This document shows, in pieces, positions 53,197 to 60,942 of a DNA stretch of 64,000 nucleotides (within the stretch, counting starts at the first letter, position 1; each line of letters opens with the position of its first letter). Made by a program: the position numbers and the translations under genes. Origin of the DNA: JALZVT01 sp964611345 (GTDB taxonomy: Bacteria; Pseudomonadota; Gammaproteobacteria; Pseudomonadales; Azotimanducaceae); assembly GCA_964611345.1 (NCBI GenBank), contig CAZSYU010000002.1:44185-108184 (forward strand), in the 5' to 3' direction. Below the pieces are notes generated by a model, which had not been told where the DNA came from, did no database searches, and saw only the letters and a program-made list of their open reading frames with translations.

Positions 53197-54917
53197 CTGA
53201 ACACTCAATGGTGCTGGTGGCGGATCAAAGCGACTCAGATCGTCAGCTACTGGCTGCCATTCTGGAAATAGAAGGTCATCAAGTGATCAGTGCAGCTGAC
53301 GGTAGTCGGGCAGTGGCAGCGTATCGACAGCAACGACCACGCATCGTTATGCTTGGCAAGCTGCCGCCCGAACTTGACGGCAGAGAAACTGCCCGTCAGA
53401 TCAAAGCGATTGCCGGGGAAAATTTTGTCTCCATAGTGTTTCTTTCATCCCCGGAGAATTCCGGGGAGCTTGAAGGGTATGTGGAAGCGGGCGGCAACGA
53501 CTTTTTGTTCAAGCCTTACGATCATAAGATCCTGCGCGCTAAGTTTGCCGCTCTCGAGCGTCAGCATCACACTCATCAAACCATGCTCCAGCAACGCGAC
53601 CAGATCGCTCGACTAAATGCCTATCTGTTACACGAGCAGGCTGCGGCCAAAGCGGTGATGGACCGTGTTGTGCATACCGGGTCGCTCGACAGTCCAAACA
53701 TTAAGTACCTTGTGTCCCCCCTGGCGGTGTTCAATGGTGACGTTCTGCTTGCAGGATATAATCCTGCGGGCGACCTGCTTGTTTTTGTTGGCGACTTCAC
53801 CGGCCACGGTCTAACCGCAGGAATTGGCGCCATGCCGCTGGCTGAAGTGTTTTATACCATGACAGAAAAAGGCTTTTCTGTTGGCGAAATTATGCGGGAA
53901 GCGAATTCCAAGCTTGCGAGTATTCTGCCGCCGGGTTATTTCTGCTGTGCGACGCTTGCACGAATTTGTTACGCCAAGGGTACGCTGGAATACTGGAGCG
54001 GTGGTCTGCCAGCGGGTTATCTGCTAAGAAACGAGCCGCGGATGGCTCAGAGTTTGCCATCTGATCACCTACCGTTGGGAATTTTAGAGCCAGACAAGTT
54101 CTCAGCCAAAACAGAGATGCTCGATTTTCAGCCTGCTGACCAGCTGTTGCTGTACACCGACGGTTTGCTCGAGGCACGCGGTGCTGATGGCGAGATGTTT
54201 GGTGTGCAGCGACTCGAACGCCTGCTTGCAACCTCGGGGCCATTGGATCGACTGTTCGAAGAAATCCGTGATGCCTCGCGGAAGCAGTTGGGTACTGCTG
54301 CACGTGATGATGACGTTACACTCATCTCGGTGGCGATGTTTGCGCCTGCAAGGCAAGTATTGGCACCGATTGACGATGTCTTGCTGGTGCCCTGCGTTCC
54401 ACAACAGTGGCGCTTTGTTTATGAATTGGGACCGGAGTCTCTGCAGTGTTTTAACCCGTTGCCGCTGATGCACCAAATCATCAAGGAAGTACCGGAGCTG
54501 AGTGAGGCTGCCGGACAGATATCGAGTGTGTTGGCTGAGGCGTATTCGAACGCGTTGGAGCATGGTGTCCTAGGTCTTGCATCGGTTGATAAGCAGGACG
54601 CGAGCAGCTTTGCCGGTTATTACATGGAGCGCGATCGAGCTCTGCGAGAGCTCACCGGTGGTTTTATTCGATTTGAACTTGATTGCGAGAGCTCGCTAAC
54701 CAATGGGCACCTCAGCATTCGGGTGATTGATAGCGGTCCTGGTTTTGATCACCGGGCCAGATTCTCAGCAGTTGAAGATGGGTCTTATGCAGGCAACTAT
54801 CACGGTCGTGGGTTGCCGCTGCTGAAGCGTATGTGTGATTCGGTGCACTATCTGGGTGCAGGCAACATTCTGGAGATGGTATTGCGCTGGGAGAATCCGG
54901 AAGCAAAAGCTGCCTGA
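53193..54917 (+). CDS. Pseudo-receiver / SpoIIE phosphatase / HATPase hybrid
   Basis: 574 residues. Residues ~5-125 form a receiver-like domain, but the phospho-accepting Asp is missing: the usual LLD-x-MMP-x-MDG reads IVMLGKLPPELDG, so Gly stands in its place, while the Lys in FLFKPYD is retained. Residues ~165-385 are a SpoIIE/PP2C phosphatase with metal-binding Asp in GDFTGHGLTAG, YTDGLLEAR and DDVTLIS. The end is a histidine-kinase-like ATPase (ISSVLAEAYSNALEHG N box, IRVIDSGPGFDH, HGRGLPLLKRM). Domain order parallels HsbR-type partner-switch regulators (HsbR has REC-PP2C-kinase). The STAS protein encoded just upstream is the likely substrate. The signal that replaces phosphorylation is unknown. 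Confidence 0.88.
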   Translation: MTEHSMVLVADQSDSDRQLLAAILEIEGHQVISAADGSRAVAAYRQQRPRIVMLGKLPPELDGRETARQIKAIAGENFVSIVFLSSPENSGELEGYVEAGGNDFLFKPYDHKILRAKFAALERQHHTHQTMLQQRDQIARLNAYLLHEQAAAKAVMDRVVHTGSLDSPNIKYLVSPLAVFNGDVLLAGYNPAGDLLVFVGDFTGHGLTAGIGAMPLAEVFYTMTEKGFSVGEIMREANSKLASILPPGYFCCATLARICYAKGTLEYWSGGLPAGYLLRNEPRMAQSLPSDHLPLGILEPDKFSAKTEMLDFQPADQLLLYTDGLLEARGADGEMFGVQRLERLLATSGPLDRLFEEIRDASRKQLGTAARDDDVTLISVAMFAPARQVLAPIDDVLLVPCVPQQWRFVYELGPESLQCFNPLPLMHQIIKEVPELSEAAGQISSVLAEAYSNALEHGVLGLASVDKQDASSFAGYYMERDRALRELTGGFIRFELDCESSLTNGHLSIRVIDSGPGFDHRARFSAVEDGSYAGNYHGRGLPLLKRMCDSVHYLGAGNILEMVLRWENPEAKAA

Positions 54918-55043
54918 ACCCTGCCTGGTCTCGCTGTGCGGAAGTATCGGGGAAAATGACGGTTACGGGTCAAGAGTAAGTCAGCAAACTGGCTAGCTTC
55001 TTCTACACTCAAGAGAGACGGTCATTTTAATCAGGAGGATTCA

Positions 55044-55871
55044 GTGGTGAGCACGAGTAAGGACCCCATTCAGGTCATAGCAGTTGGTGGCGGCAAGGGC
55101 GGCGTCGGTAAGACCAACGTCGCCGTTAATCTGGCTCTGGGGTTAGGGCGACTCGGACGCCGTGTCACTTTGTTGGATGCAGCACTTGCGTTAGCCAACT
55201 CTGATGTGACGCTTGGTGTGAAACCGTCGAAGACGTTGCTGGACGTGCTCACCGGAGAGGCTACCCTGGCGGAGGTGGTGGTCGACATTGGTGACGGCGT
55301 GAGTATTGTCCCGGCGTCCTCGGGTATTCCCGAACTTGCCACGCTCGATGTCGAGAGTTACTTCGGCATCATTCACAGCTTCTCCGAGCTCGCCGATACG
55401 ATGGATACGCTGATCATAGATACGGCCGCCGGAATCACGGAGGAAGTTGTATGTTTTCTGGCCGCCGCCCAGGAAGTGGTGCTTGTGGTTGTTAACGAAC
55501 CGACCTCAATTGGCGACTCGTACGCGTTGATAAAGCTGTTAAATGAACGCCACGGCGTTAAGAATATTAACATTGTTACCAACATGGTGCGGTCAAAGCG
55601 CGACGGTGCGGAGGCCTTCGCCAAACTCACAACCGTGACTGATCGCTTTCTCGATGTGCAACTGAAACATGTGGGTAGTTTACCGTTCGATGAATACCTG
55701 CGACGGGCGGTTCGCAAGCAGGCCCCGGTACTGTGTTCTTATCCGCGTTCTGCGGTGTCGAAGGCGTTTGAGGCGTTAGCCCAAAATGTTGCGCAATGGC
55801 CACGACGGACGGCACCGTCGGGGCACATGGAGTTCTTTGTGGAGCGTCTGGTAGCGAACGCGCACAGCTGA
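55044..55871 (+). CDS. FleN/FlhG-like MinD-family ATPase
   Basis: 275 residues, GTG start 55044 five bases after AGGAGG. The deviant Walker A GGGKGGVGKTNVAVNLALGL, the LLDAALALANSDVTLG segment after the second strand and TLIIDTAAGITEEVVCFLAAAQEV are typical of FlhG/FleN, the ATPase that controls FleQ/FlrA and flagellar number. In FleN the segment normally reads D-A-D-L-G, but here the second Asp is Ala, which may alter hydrolysis. No flagellar structural gene is in this window. The FleQ-like gene three positions upstream is the likely partner. Confidence 0.85.
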   Translation: MVSTSKDPIQVIAVGGGKGGVGKTNVAVNLALGLGRLGRRVTLLDAALALANSDVTLGVKPSKTLLDVLTGEATLAEVVVDIGDGVSIVPASSGIPELATLDVESYFGIIHSFSELADTMDTLIIDTAAGITEEVVCFLAAAQEVVLVVVNEPTSIGDSYALIKLLNERHGVKNINIVTNMVRSKRDGAEAFAKLTTVTDRFLDVQLKHVGSLPFDEYLRRAVRKQAPVLCSYPRSAVSKAFEALAQNVAQWPRRTAPSGHMEFFVERLVANAHS

Positions 55872-55878
55872 GAGAAAT

Positions 55879-56373
55879 CTAGATTGGCGTAGTTGTGGTG
55901 GATTCGCCGGTGGCGAGCACGATGGCTTTGGTGACCAGGGTGGGGTGAGGGTGCCAGCTATGCCGATGGGCGATGAAGCGTTGCAGGAAGAGATGCCGGG
56001 CGTCTACCAGGCGAGTTGCTACTGTTCTATCTGCGACGGCATTGTCTGCGACGGCCTTATCTGCCTGGACAGCGGTTGCATCCCAGGTTAGGAGAAAGCC
56101 AAACTCGTCCGTTTGCAGGCGCAGTGCGTCTATTTGTTTGCATACGAGTTGTGTACACACGCGTTGTTCGTACAGGCGTTGCTCGCCGTCTGGCTCGATG
56201 TAGAGTTGCAGCAGGAGCACTTTTACCGAGCCGTTAGCGGGCTGCAGGGGCCGCTCGTGGTTAATAATCTGTTGCCAAATGGCGTGGGGGATAGCGCTGA
56301 GATCGCGCCCATTGGGTGCGAGGCGAAAGACCCGTACATGCGCTTGGAGCGGGGTTGTCTGCGAAATAGCCAT
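55879..56373 (-). CDS. SOS-regulated protein of unknown function
   Basis: 164 residues, start ATG 56373. I do not recognise the family. The N-terminal 70 residues look globular (AHVRVFRLAPNGRDLSAIPH, VKVLLLQLYIEPDGEQRLY), then comes a stretch with repeated VADxAV/VADRTVA, and the end is rich in His and Thr. No signal peptide, Cys pair or membrane span is seen. Twelve bases before the ATG lies a perfect LexA box, so expression should rise after DNA damage. It has the size of known SOS effectors such as cell-division inhibitors or mutagenesis accessory proteins, but nothing in the sequence assigns it. It lies after sufE on the minus strand, convergent with the FleN-like gene. Confidence 0.75.
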   Translation of the reverse strand: MAISQTTPLQAHVRVFRLAPNGRDLSAIPHAIWQQIINHERPLQPANGSVKVLLLQLYIEPDGEQRLYEQRVCTQLVCKQIDALRLQTDEFGFLLTWDATAVQADKAVADNAVADRTVATRLVDARHLFLQRFIAHRHSWHPHPTLVTKAIVLATGESTTTTPI

Positions 56374-56385
56374 GACTTAAGATAA

Positions 56386-56401
56386 CTGTATATATATACA
56401 G
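56386..56401 (-). promoter_or_regulatory. LexA (SOS) box
   Basis: CTGTATATATATACAG is the ideal CTGT-N8-ACAG palindrome with an alternating TA core, the form found upstream of the most tightly repressed E. coli SOS genes. It sits 12 nt before ATG 56373 and 16 nt after the sufE stop. It should repress the unknown gene and could also stop readthrough from the suf operon. Confidence 0.92.
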
Positions 56402-56417
56402 TATCAAGTCTAGCCTG

Positions 56418-56837
56418 TTAGGTATTGATAAGTTCCTGGGTCAGTTTTTGCACTCTCCCAACCATGGCACGCAGGCCATTGCCACGGGTCATGCTCAAGT
56501 GTGACAGCAGATCCAGGCGCGCAAACAACGCCTCCATGTCAAAGCTCACAATCTCTGCAGGGGATCGATCGGCATAGGCGGCCCGCACCAGAGCAAGCAA
56601 GCCGCGGACGATGAGGGCGTCGCTGTCCATGTTGAGTTCGACGGTTGCTGTGTCTGGTTTGTGATTCACCGTCAGCCACACCTGACTGGTACAGCCGTGG
56701 ACAATATTGTCCTCAACCTTGTCATCCTCAGGCATGGCAGGCAGTGCCTTACCGAGATCAATCAGATAGCGGTAGCGGTCTTCCCAGTAATCGAAGAAAC
56801 CCAGATCATCTTCAATTTGTTCAATAGTTGCAGTCAT
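56418..56837 (-). CDS. sufE: SufE cysteine desulfuration protein
   Basis: 139 residues. The sulfur-accepting Cys lies in NIVHGCTSQVWL, the family signature. The C-terminal GNGLRAMVGRVQKL is also typical. SufE takes persulfide from SufS and passes it to the SufBCD scaffold. Last suf gene, 7 nt after sufT. The gene directly below is under separate LexA control. Confidence 0.93.
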   Translation of the reverse strand: MTATIEQIEDDLGFFDYWEDRYRYLIDLGKALPAMPEDDKVEDNIVHGCTSQVWLTVNHKPDTATVELNMDSDALIVRGLLALVRAAYADRSPAEIVSFDMEALFARLDLLSHLSMTRGNGLRAMVGRVQKLTQELINT

Positions 56838-56844
56838 TCGCAGA

Positions 56845-57381
56845 TCAAAACAGCCCGAGGGTTAACTGCGCCTCCTCGCTCATCATGTCGCGGTTCCAGG
56901 CAGGATCGAACACGAGTTCAACGTCAACGGCTTGTACATTGGGGACCCTTAGCAGACGGCGCTCGACGTCATGCACCAGCACCTCGCCCATGCCGCAACC
57001 TGGGGCCGTAAGTGTCATGGTAACGCTCACCGTATTTTGCTGGTCGTCGATATGAGTGCTGTATACCAGGCCGAGGTCGACGATACTCACCGGTATTTCC
57101 GGATCAAATACGGAGGCGAGGGCAGTATTCACGTTGTCCGGGTTTATGCGGGTGTCGCCAGGTTCAGGGGTTGCAAAGTCCAGAGTTTCTTGCTCGAAGC
57201 CCAACGCGTCAGCGTCTTCTCCGTCGATACGGGCCATATTGCCTTCGTGTATGACTGTGTAGGTTCCGCCCAGCGATTGCGTCAGAGAAACAAAGACGCC
57301 CCCTGGAATAGTAAGGGGATCGCCAGTGGGTACCAGACGTGCAGCAACAGCACGCGTTAACGGTATGAGTCTGCGTTCCAT
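56845..57381 (-). CDS. sufT: Fe-S assembly protein SufT
   Basis: 178 residues. An N-terminal Fe-S-associated beta region (IPGGVFVSLTQSLGGTYTV) is followed by the DUF59/MIP18-like domain: ASVFDPEIPVSIVDLGLVYS then TLTAPGCGMGEVLVHDV with the reactive Cys in GCGMG. SufT helps cluster maturation when demand is high. Lies between the A-type carrier (15 nt gap) and sufE (7 nt gap). Confidence 0.93.
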   Translation of the reverse strand: MERRLIPLTRAVAARLVPTGDPLTIPGGVFVSLTQSLGGTYTVIHEGNMARIDGEDADALGFEQETLDFATPEPGDTRINPDNVNTALASVFDPEIPVSIVDLGLVYSTHIDDQQNTVSVTMTLTAPGCGMGEVLVHDVERRLLRVPNVQAVDVELVFDPAWNRDMMSEEAQLTLGLF

Positions 57382-57396
57382 GGCAGGGCCAGAGCC

Positions 57397-57834
57397 TTAG
57401 ACGTCGTCCGGCGCTGAAATTGAAAAACTCTCGCCGCAACCACAGTGAGCCTCGGCGTTTGGGTTGGCGAACTTGAGTGCCGAATTGAGACCTTCGGTGA
57501 CGTAGTCGATGTGGGTGCCCTGGACGAGCGGCAAGTCGGTCGGTGCTACTACTACGGTTAACGCAAGTTCTGCGGATTGGGTCGCTACGTCAAACTGGTA
57601 GCGATGGTCATCCGGGTTGGCGGATTTGGCAAAACTCAGCTCGTACATGTAGCCATTACACCCACTCTCGCTTACCCCGAGCCGAACCGCATCCGCTGCG
57701 TTGTTTGCCAGCGACTTGTGCAGGTGCGCGACAGCAGCCGGACTGACGCTTATAGCGACTGGATCGGTTGCGGGATCGAAGCTGGCAACGGCGCCGGTCG
57801 ATGGTTGCTGGTGTGGCTCTTGTTCGCTCATCAC
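57397..57834 (-). CDS. sufA: A-type Fe-S carrier (SufA/IscA family)
   Basis: 145 residues. The three conserved Cys are present: one in VSESGCNGYMYEL and two in HCGCGESFSI. Core segments FDVATQSAEL and YVTEGLNSALKFANPNA fit the HesB/IscA/SufA fold. The N-terminal 30 residues are non-conserved. Carries assembled clusters to target proteins. Which paralogue (SufA, IscA or ErpA) is a guess from suf context. Confidence 0.85.
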   Translation of the reverse strand: MMSEQEPHQQPSTGAVASFDPATDPVAISVSPAAVAHLHKSLANNAADAVRLGVSESGCNGYMYELSFAKSANPDDHRYQFDVATQSAELALTVVVAPTDLPLVQGTHIDYVTEGLNSALKFANPNAEAHCGCGESFSISAPDDV

Positions 57835-57887
57835 GTCAGGTACTCGCTTGCTGTGGTGGCTGCTGTCCGGTGCATCTATAGGCTGAA

Positions 57888-59114
57888 CTATATAAAGGAT
57901 AACGCTTTGGTAAGCGCGGCGACAAACCGTTCAAGATCATCGGTATTGTTATACAGACTAAATGACGCTCTAATCGTGCCTGGCAATCCCAAGTGCTGCA
58001 TCAGTGGCATTGCGCAGTGGTGGCCGACGCGCACTGCAATATCCTGCTGATCGAGCAGCGTGCCGATATCTCCCGGATGGGCCCCGTCCACCGTAAACGA
58101 CAGAACCCCTGACTTGTCGGCACCGGTACCTACAATGTTGACGCCTGGCAGTTGCTGTATGGCGCTGGTAGCGTGCCGGAGGAGGGAATCTTCGTGTTTT
58201 TGCACCAGCGCTCTATCGAGCGACTCAATATAGTGAACCGCAGCACCCAACCCAATCGCGTCTGCAATATTCGGAGTGCCGGCTTCAAACTTGTAGGGCA
58301 GGGTGTTGAAGGTAGTGTGTTCAATGGCCACGGTTTCGATCATTTCGCCGCCGCCCTGCCACGGTGGCATGGCGTTCAGCAAGTCTGTCTTGCCGTACAG
58401 CACGCCAATGCCAGTCGGGCCAAACATCTTATGCCCTGAAAACGCATAGAAGTCGGCGTTAAGAGCCTGGACATCAACACTCATGTGGCCAACGGCCTGG
58501 GCACCATCGACCAACACGATGGCGCCTTGCTCGTGTGCAGCGGCGATCATCTGGGTCACGGGATTGATGGTGCCTAGCGCGTTGGAAACATGGCCTACCG
58601 AAACGAGTTTGGTCTTTGCCGAGAGTTTTGAATGGTAATCATCGAGGTCTAGCTCGCCGGTTGTTGTGACGTTGCAGGCGATCACCTTGGCCCCAGTTCG
58701 CTGGGCAAGCAACTGCCATGGCACTATATTTGAGTGGTGCTCCAGCAGAGTGATTAGTATCTCATCGCCGCTGCGCAGGTTGGCGCTGCCCCAGGTATTG
58801 GCGACAAGGTTTATCGACTCTGTGGTGCCTGCGGTGAAAATAATCTGTTCCCGCGATGCAGCGTTAATGAAGCGCCGCAATGCCTCGCGCGAGGTCTCAT
58901 AGCTGTCTGTCGCGCGAGCAGCGAGCTTATGGGCGGCACGGTGCACATTGGCGTTGTCGTATTGGTAGTAGTGTGCGAGCGCGTCGCTGACCATTTGCGG
59001 TTTTTGGGTAGTGGCTGCGTTGTCGAGATACACCTGTTCGTTTGCTGCGATCAACGGAAAGTCTGCACGAATAGCGGCCAGCACTTTTGCGTTCGAGGCG
59101 TTTACAGCGTCCAC
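57888..59114 (-). CDS. sufS: SufS-type cysteine desulfurase
   Basis: 408 residues, a class V aminotransferase-fold PLP enzyme. The Lys Schiff-base site is in FYAFSGHKMFGPTGIG. The catalytic Cys is in RVGHHCAMPLMQHLG on a short loop, diagnostic of SufS (group II), not IscS. It overlaps sufD by 13 bases. Releases sulfur from L-cysteine as a persulfide for SufE. Confidence 0.96.
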   Translation of the reverse strand: MDAVNASNAKVLAAIRADFPLIAANEQVYLDNAATTQKPQMVSDALAHYYQYDNANVHRAAHKLAARATDSYETSREALRRFINAASREQIIFTAGTTESINLVANTWGSANLRSGDEILITLLEHHSNIVPWQLLAQRTGAKVIACNVTTTGELDLDDYHSKLSAKTKLVSVGHVSNALGTINPVTQMIAAAHEQGAIVLVDGAQAVGHMSVDVQALNADFYAFSGHKMFGPTGIGVLYGKTDLLNAMPPWQGGGEMIETVAIEHTTFNTLPYKFEAGTPNIADAIGLGAAVHYIESLDRALVQKHEDSLLRHATSAIQQLPGVNIVGTGADKSGVLSFTVDGAHPGDIGTLLDQQDIAVRVGHHCAMPLMQHLGLPGTIRASFSLYNNTDDLERFVAALTKALSFI

Positions 59115-60193
59115 TGGGCAAACCTTGCGTTGATGAGAGTGGTCATGTGATCTTGATCTGGGCCACCAATGCCGTCGTCGACAAAGCCGCGCAACAAGAG
59201 TGCCCTCGCGGCCGCGAGTTTGATGCCACGCGAACGTAGGTAGAACACTGCATCCTCGTTGAGCTGGCCAACGGTTGCGCCATGGGCGCAGACCACATCG
59301 TCGTTGTAGATTTCAAGTTCTGGCTTTGTGTTGATCTCGGCGGTATCTGCAAGCAATAAGTTGGGGTTGTGGAGCCGTGCGTCGGTGCCCGCAGCGTCGG
59401 CCAGAATGTGAATGCGTCCGCCGAAAGTCAGCTTGCCGTGTTGATTGGCCAGGCCATGGAAGCGTGCCTCACTGCGACAGTCTTGTGCTTGGTGCTCGAG
59501 CACAATTTGGTTGTCGCTGCGATCGTGCGCCCCAGACAGCAAGCTACCGGTGAGCTCCGCCTGAGCATTGCGGCCTGTTAGTTGCACATGAATGTCATTG
59601 CGCTCAAGCGTTCCGCCCAGACTCAATTGATGGCGCTGATAATGGCCGTTTTGTTCGATCCCTACGCTATGTAGTTGCCATTGGGTGCCACTGTCTGGTG
59701 CGCCGCTCACGCTATGGATAAGCGTGGCACCGGCGCCAATAGTGATGCTGGTGATTGCCCCTAATCCTGTGGCCTGCGCGGGTCGTTGCAGTAGCTCGGC
59801 GCTGGCTCCTGGTGCCACTTCAATATGCAGCCAATGGCACCCCTGTTGCTGGGCATCGAAGGCCTCTGGGTTCAGGGTCTCGCCGTGGTTGAGCGTGAGT
59901 CGCGTCACGCTCGCCAGGTTCAGAGCAGTTGCAGCGGCCAATGGATAGCGTTGCGTATCAACAGCAGCCAGTAACGCAGCGCAGTCTTCTGGGTTTGAAG
60001 GGGTTCGTGGTCCAGTTCGAAGGGCCTCGTACAGCCGGTTTACGGGACTGTACTTCCAACTCTCGCTCCCTGGTTCAGGTAATAACGCCAACAACTCGAG
60101 GGCATCGCCGGGAGTGGCGGTGGGCGCAGTACCCTGAGCCTCTGCCAGCCAGGCAGCAAAACTCTGTGCTGTGTTTAGCTGTCCGTCAGCCAC
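59102..60193 (-). CDS. sufD: SufD scaffold protein
   Basis: 363 residues. The C-terminal SufBD beta-helix is visible in FGGRIHILADAAGTDARLHNPNLLLADTAEINTKPELEIYNDDVVCAHGATVGQLNEDAVFYLRSRG, the strongest family block. The N-terminal helical part is more variable. It partners SufB and SufC in the cluster-building complex. Its start overlaps sufC by 19 bases. Confidence 0.95.
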   Translation of the reverse strand: MADGQLNTAQSFAAWLAEAQGTAPTATPGDALELLALLPEPGSESWKYSPVNRLYEALRTGPRTPSNPEDCAALLAAVDTQRYPLAAATALNLASVTRLTLNHGETLNPEAFDAQQQGCHWLHIEVAPGASAELLQRPAQATGLGAITSITIGAGATLIHSVSGAPDSGTQWQLHSVGIEQNGHYQRHQLSLGGTLERNDIHVQLTGRNAQAELTGSLLSGAHDRSDNQIVLEHQAQDCRSEARFHGLANQHGKLTFGGRIHILADAAGTDARLHNPNLLLADTAEINTKPELEIYNDDVVCAHGATVGQLNEDAVFYLRSRGIKLAAARALLLRGFVDDGIGGPDQDHMTTLINARFAQWTL

Positions 60194-60918
60194 CCGTAGC
60201 CCCGTTCTTCGAGTTCGAGCGCAAGCTCTGGTCCACCGCTTTTAATTACTTTGCCTGCCGCGAGTACATGTACCCGATCTGGTTTGATGTAGTCGAGCAG
60301 GCGTTGATAGTGGGTTACTAGCAAGATCGCATGATCTGGCGCGCGGAACCGGTTGACGCCTTCGGCCACCACTTGCAAGGCGTCAATGTCGAGTCCGCTG
60401 TCGGTCTCGTCGAGAATGGCGAGCTTTGGTTGGAGCATAAGCATTTGGAGTATCTCGTTGCGTTTTTTTTCGCCACCGGAGAAGCCTTCGTTCACCCCGC
60501 GCTTTAAGAAATCGGGATCAAGATCGAGTTCCTTCGCGGTTGCACGCGCCGTGCGCATGAAGCTGCTTGCGTCCAGTGGTTCTTCCTCGCGTGCGGCGCG
60601 CTGAGCATCTAGTGCTGCCTTTAGAAACTCCATGTTGCTGACGCCGGGTATTTCAGTGGGGTATTGAAACGCGAGAAACAGGCCGGCTACAGCTCGCTCT
60701 TCGGGTTCCAACTCGTTCAAGTCAAGGTCGCCGAGCTTGATACTGCCTTGTGTAACCGAATAACCCGGTCGGCCCGACAGCACGTTGGCAAGGGTGCTTT
60801 TACCCGAACCATTTGGCCCCATGATCGCGTGAACTTCACCGGCGGGCACGGCGAGCGTCAAACCGTCAATGATCGCCTCATCGCCGACGCTTGCGCTTAA
60901 GTTAGTAATTTCTAGCAT
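60175..60918 (-). CDS. sufC: SufC ATPase
   Basis: 247 residues, ABC-type ATPase: Walker A GPNGSGKST, signature FSGGEKKRNEI, Walker B LAILDETDSGLD, H-loop His in ILLVTHYQRLL. ATG 60918 (MLEITNLSASVG) fits the family start better than ATG 60939. Energises the SufBCD complex. It is 24 nt after the sufB stop. Confidence 0.96.
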   Translation of the reverse strand: MLEITNLSASVGDEAIIDGLTLAVPAGEVHAIMGPNGSGKSTLANVLSGRPGYSVTQGSIKLGDLDLNELEPEERAVAGLFLAFQYPTEIPGVSNMEFLKAALDAQRAAREEEPLDASSFMRTARATAKELDLDPDFLKRGVNEGFSGGEKKRNEILQMLMLQPKLAILDETDSGLDIDALQVVAEGVNRFRAPDHAILLVTHYQRLLDYIKPDRVHVLAAGKVIKSGGPELALELEERGYGWLTDS

Positions 60919-60942
60919 GCTGTTCTTCTGTGGTAGCAAGGG

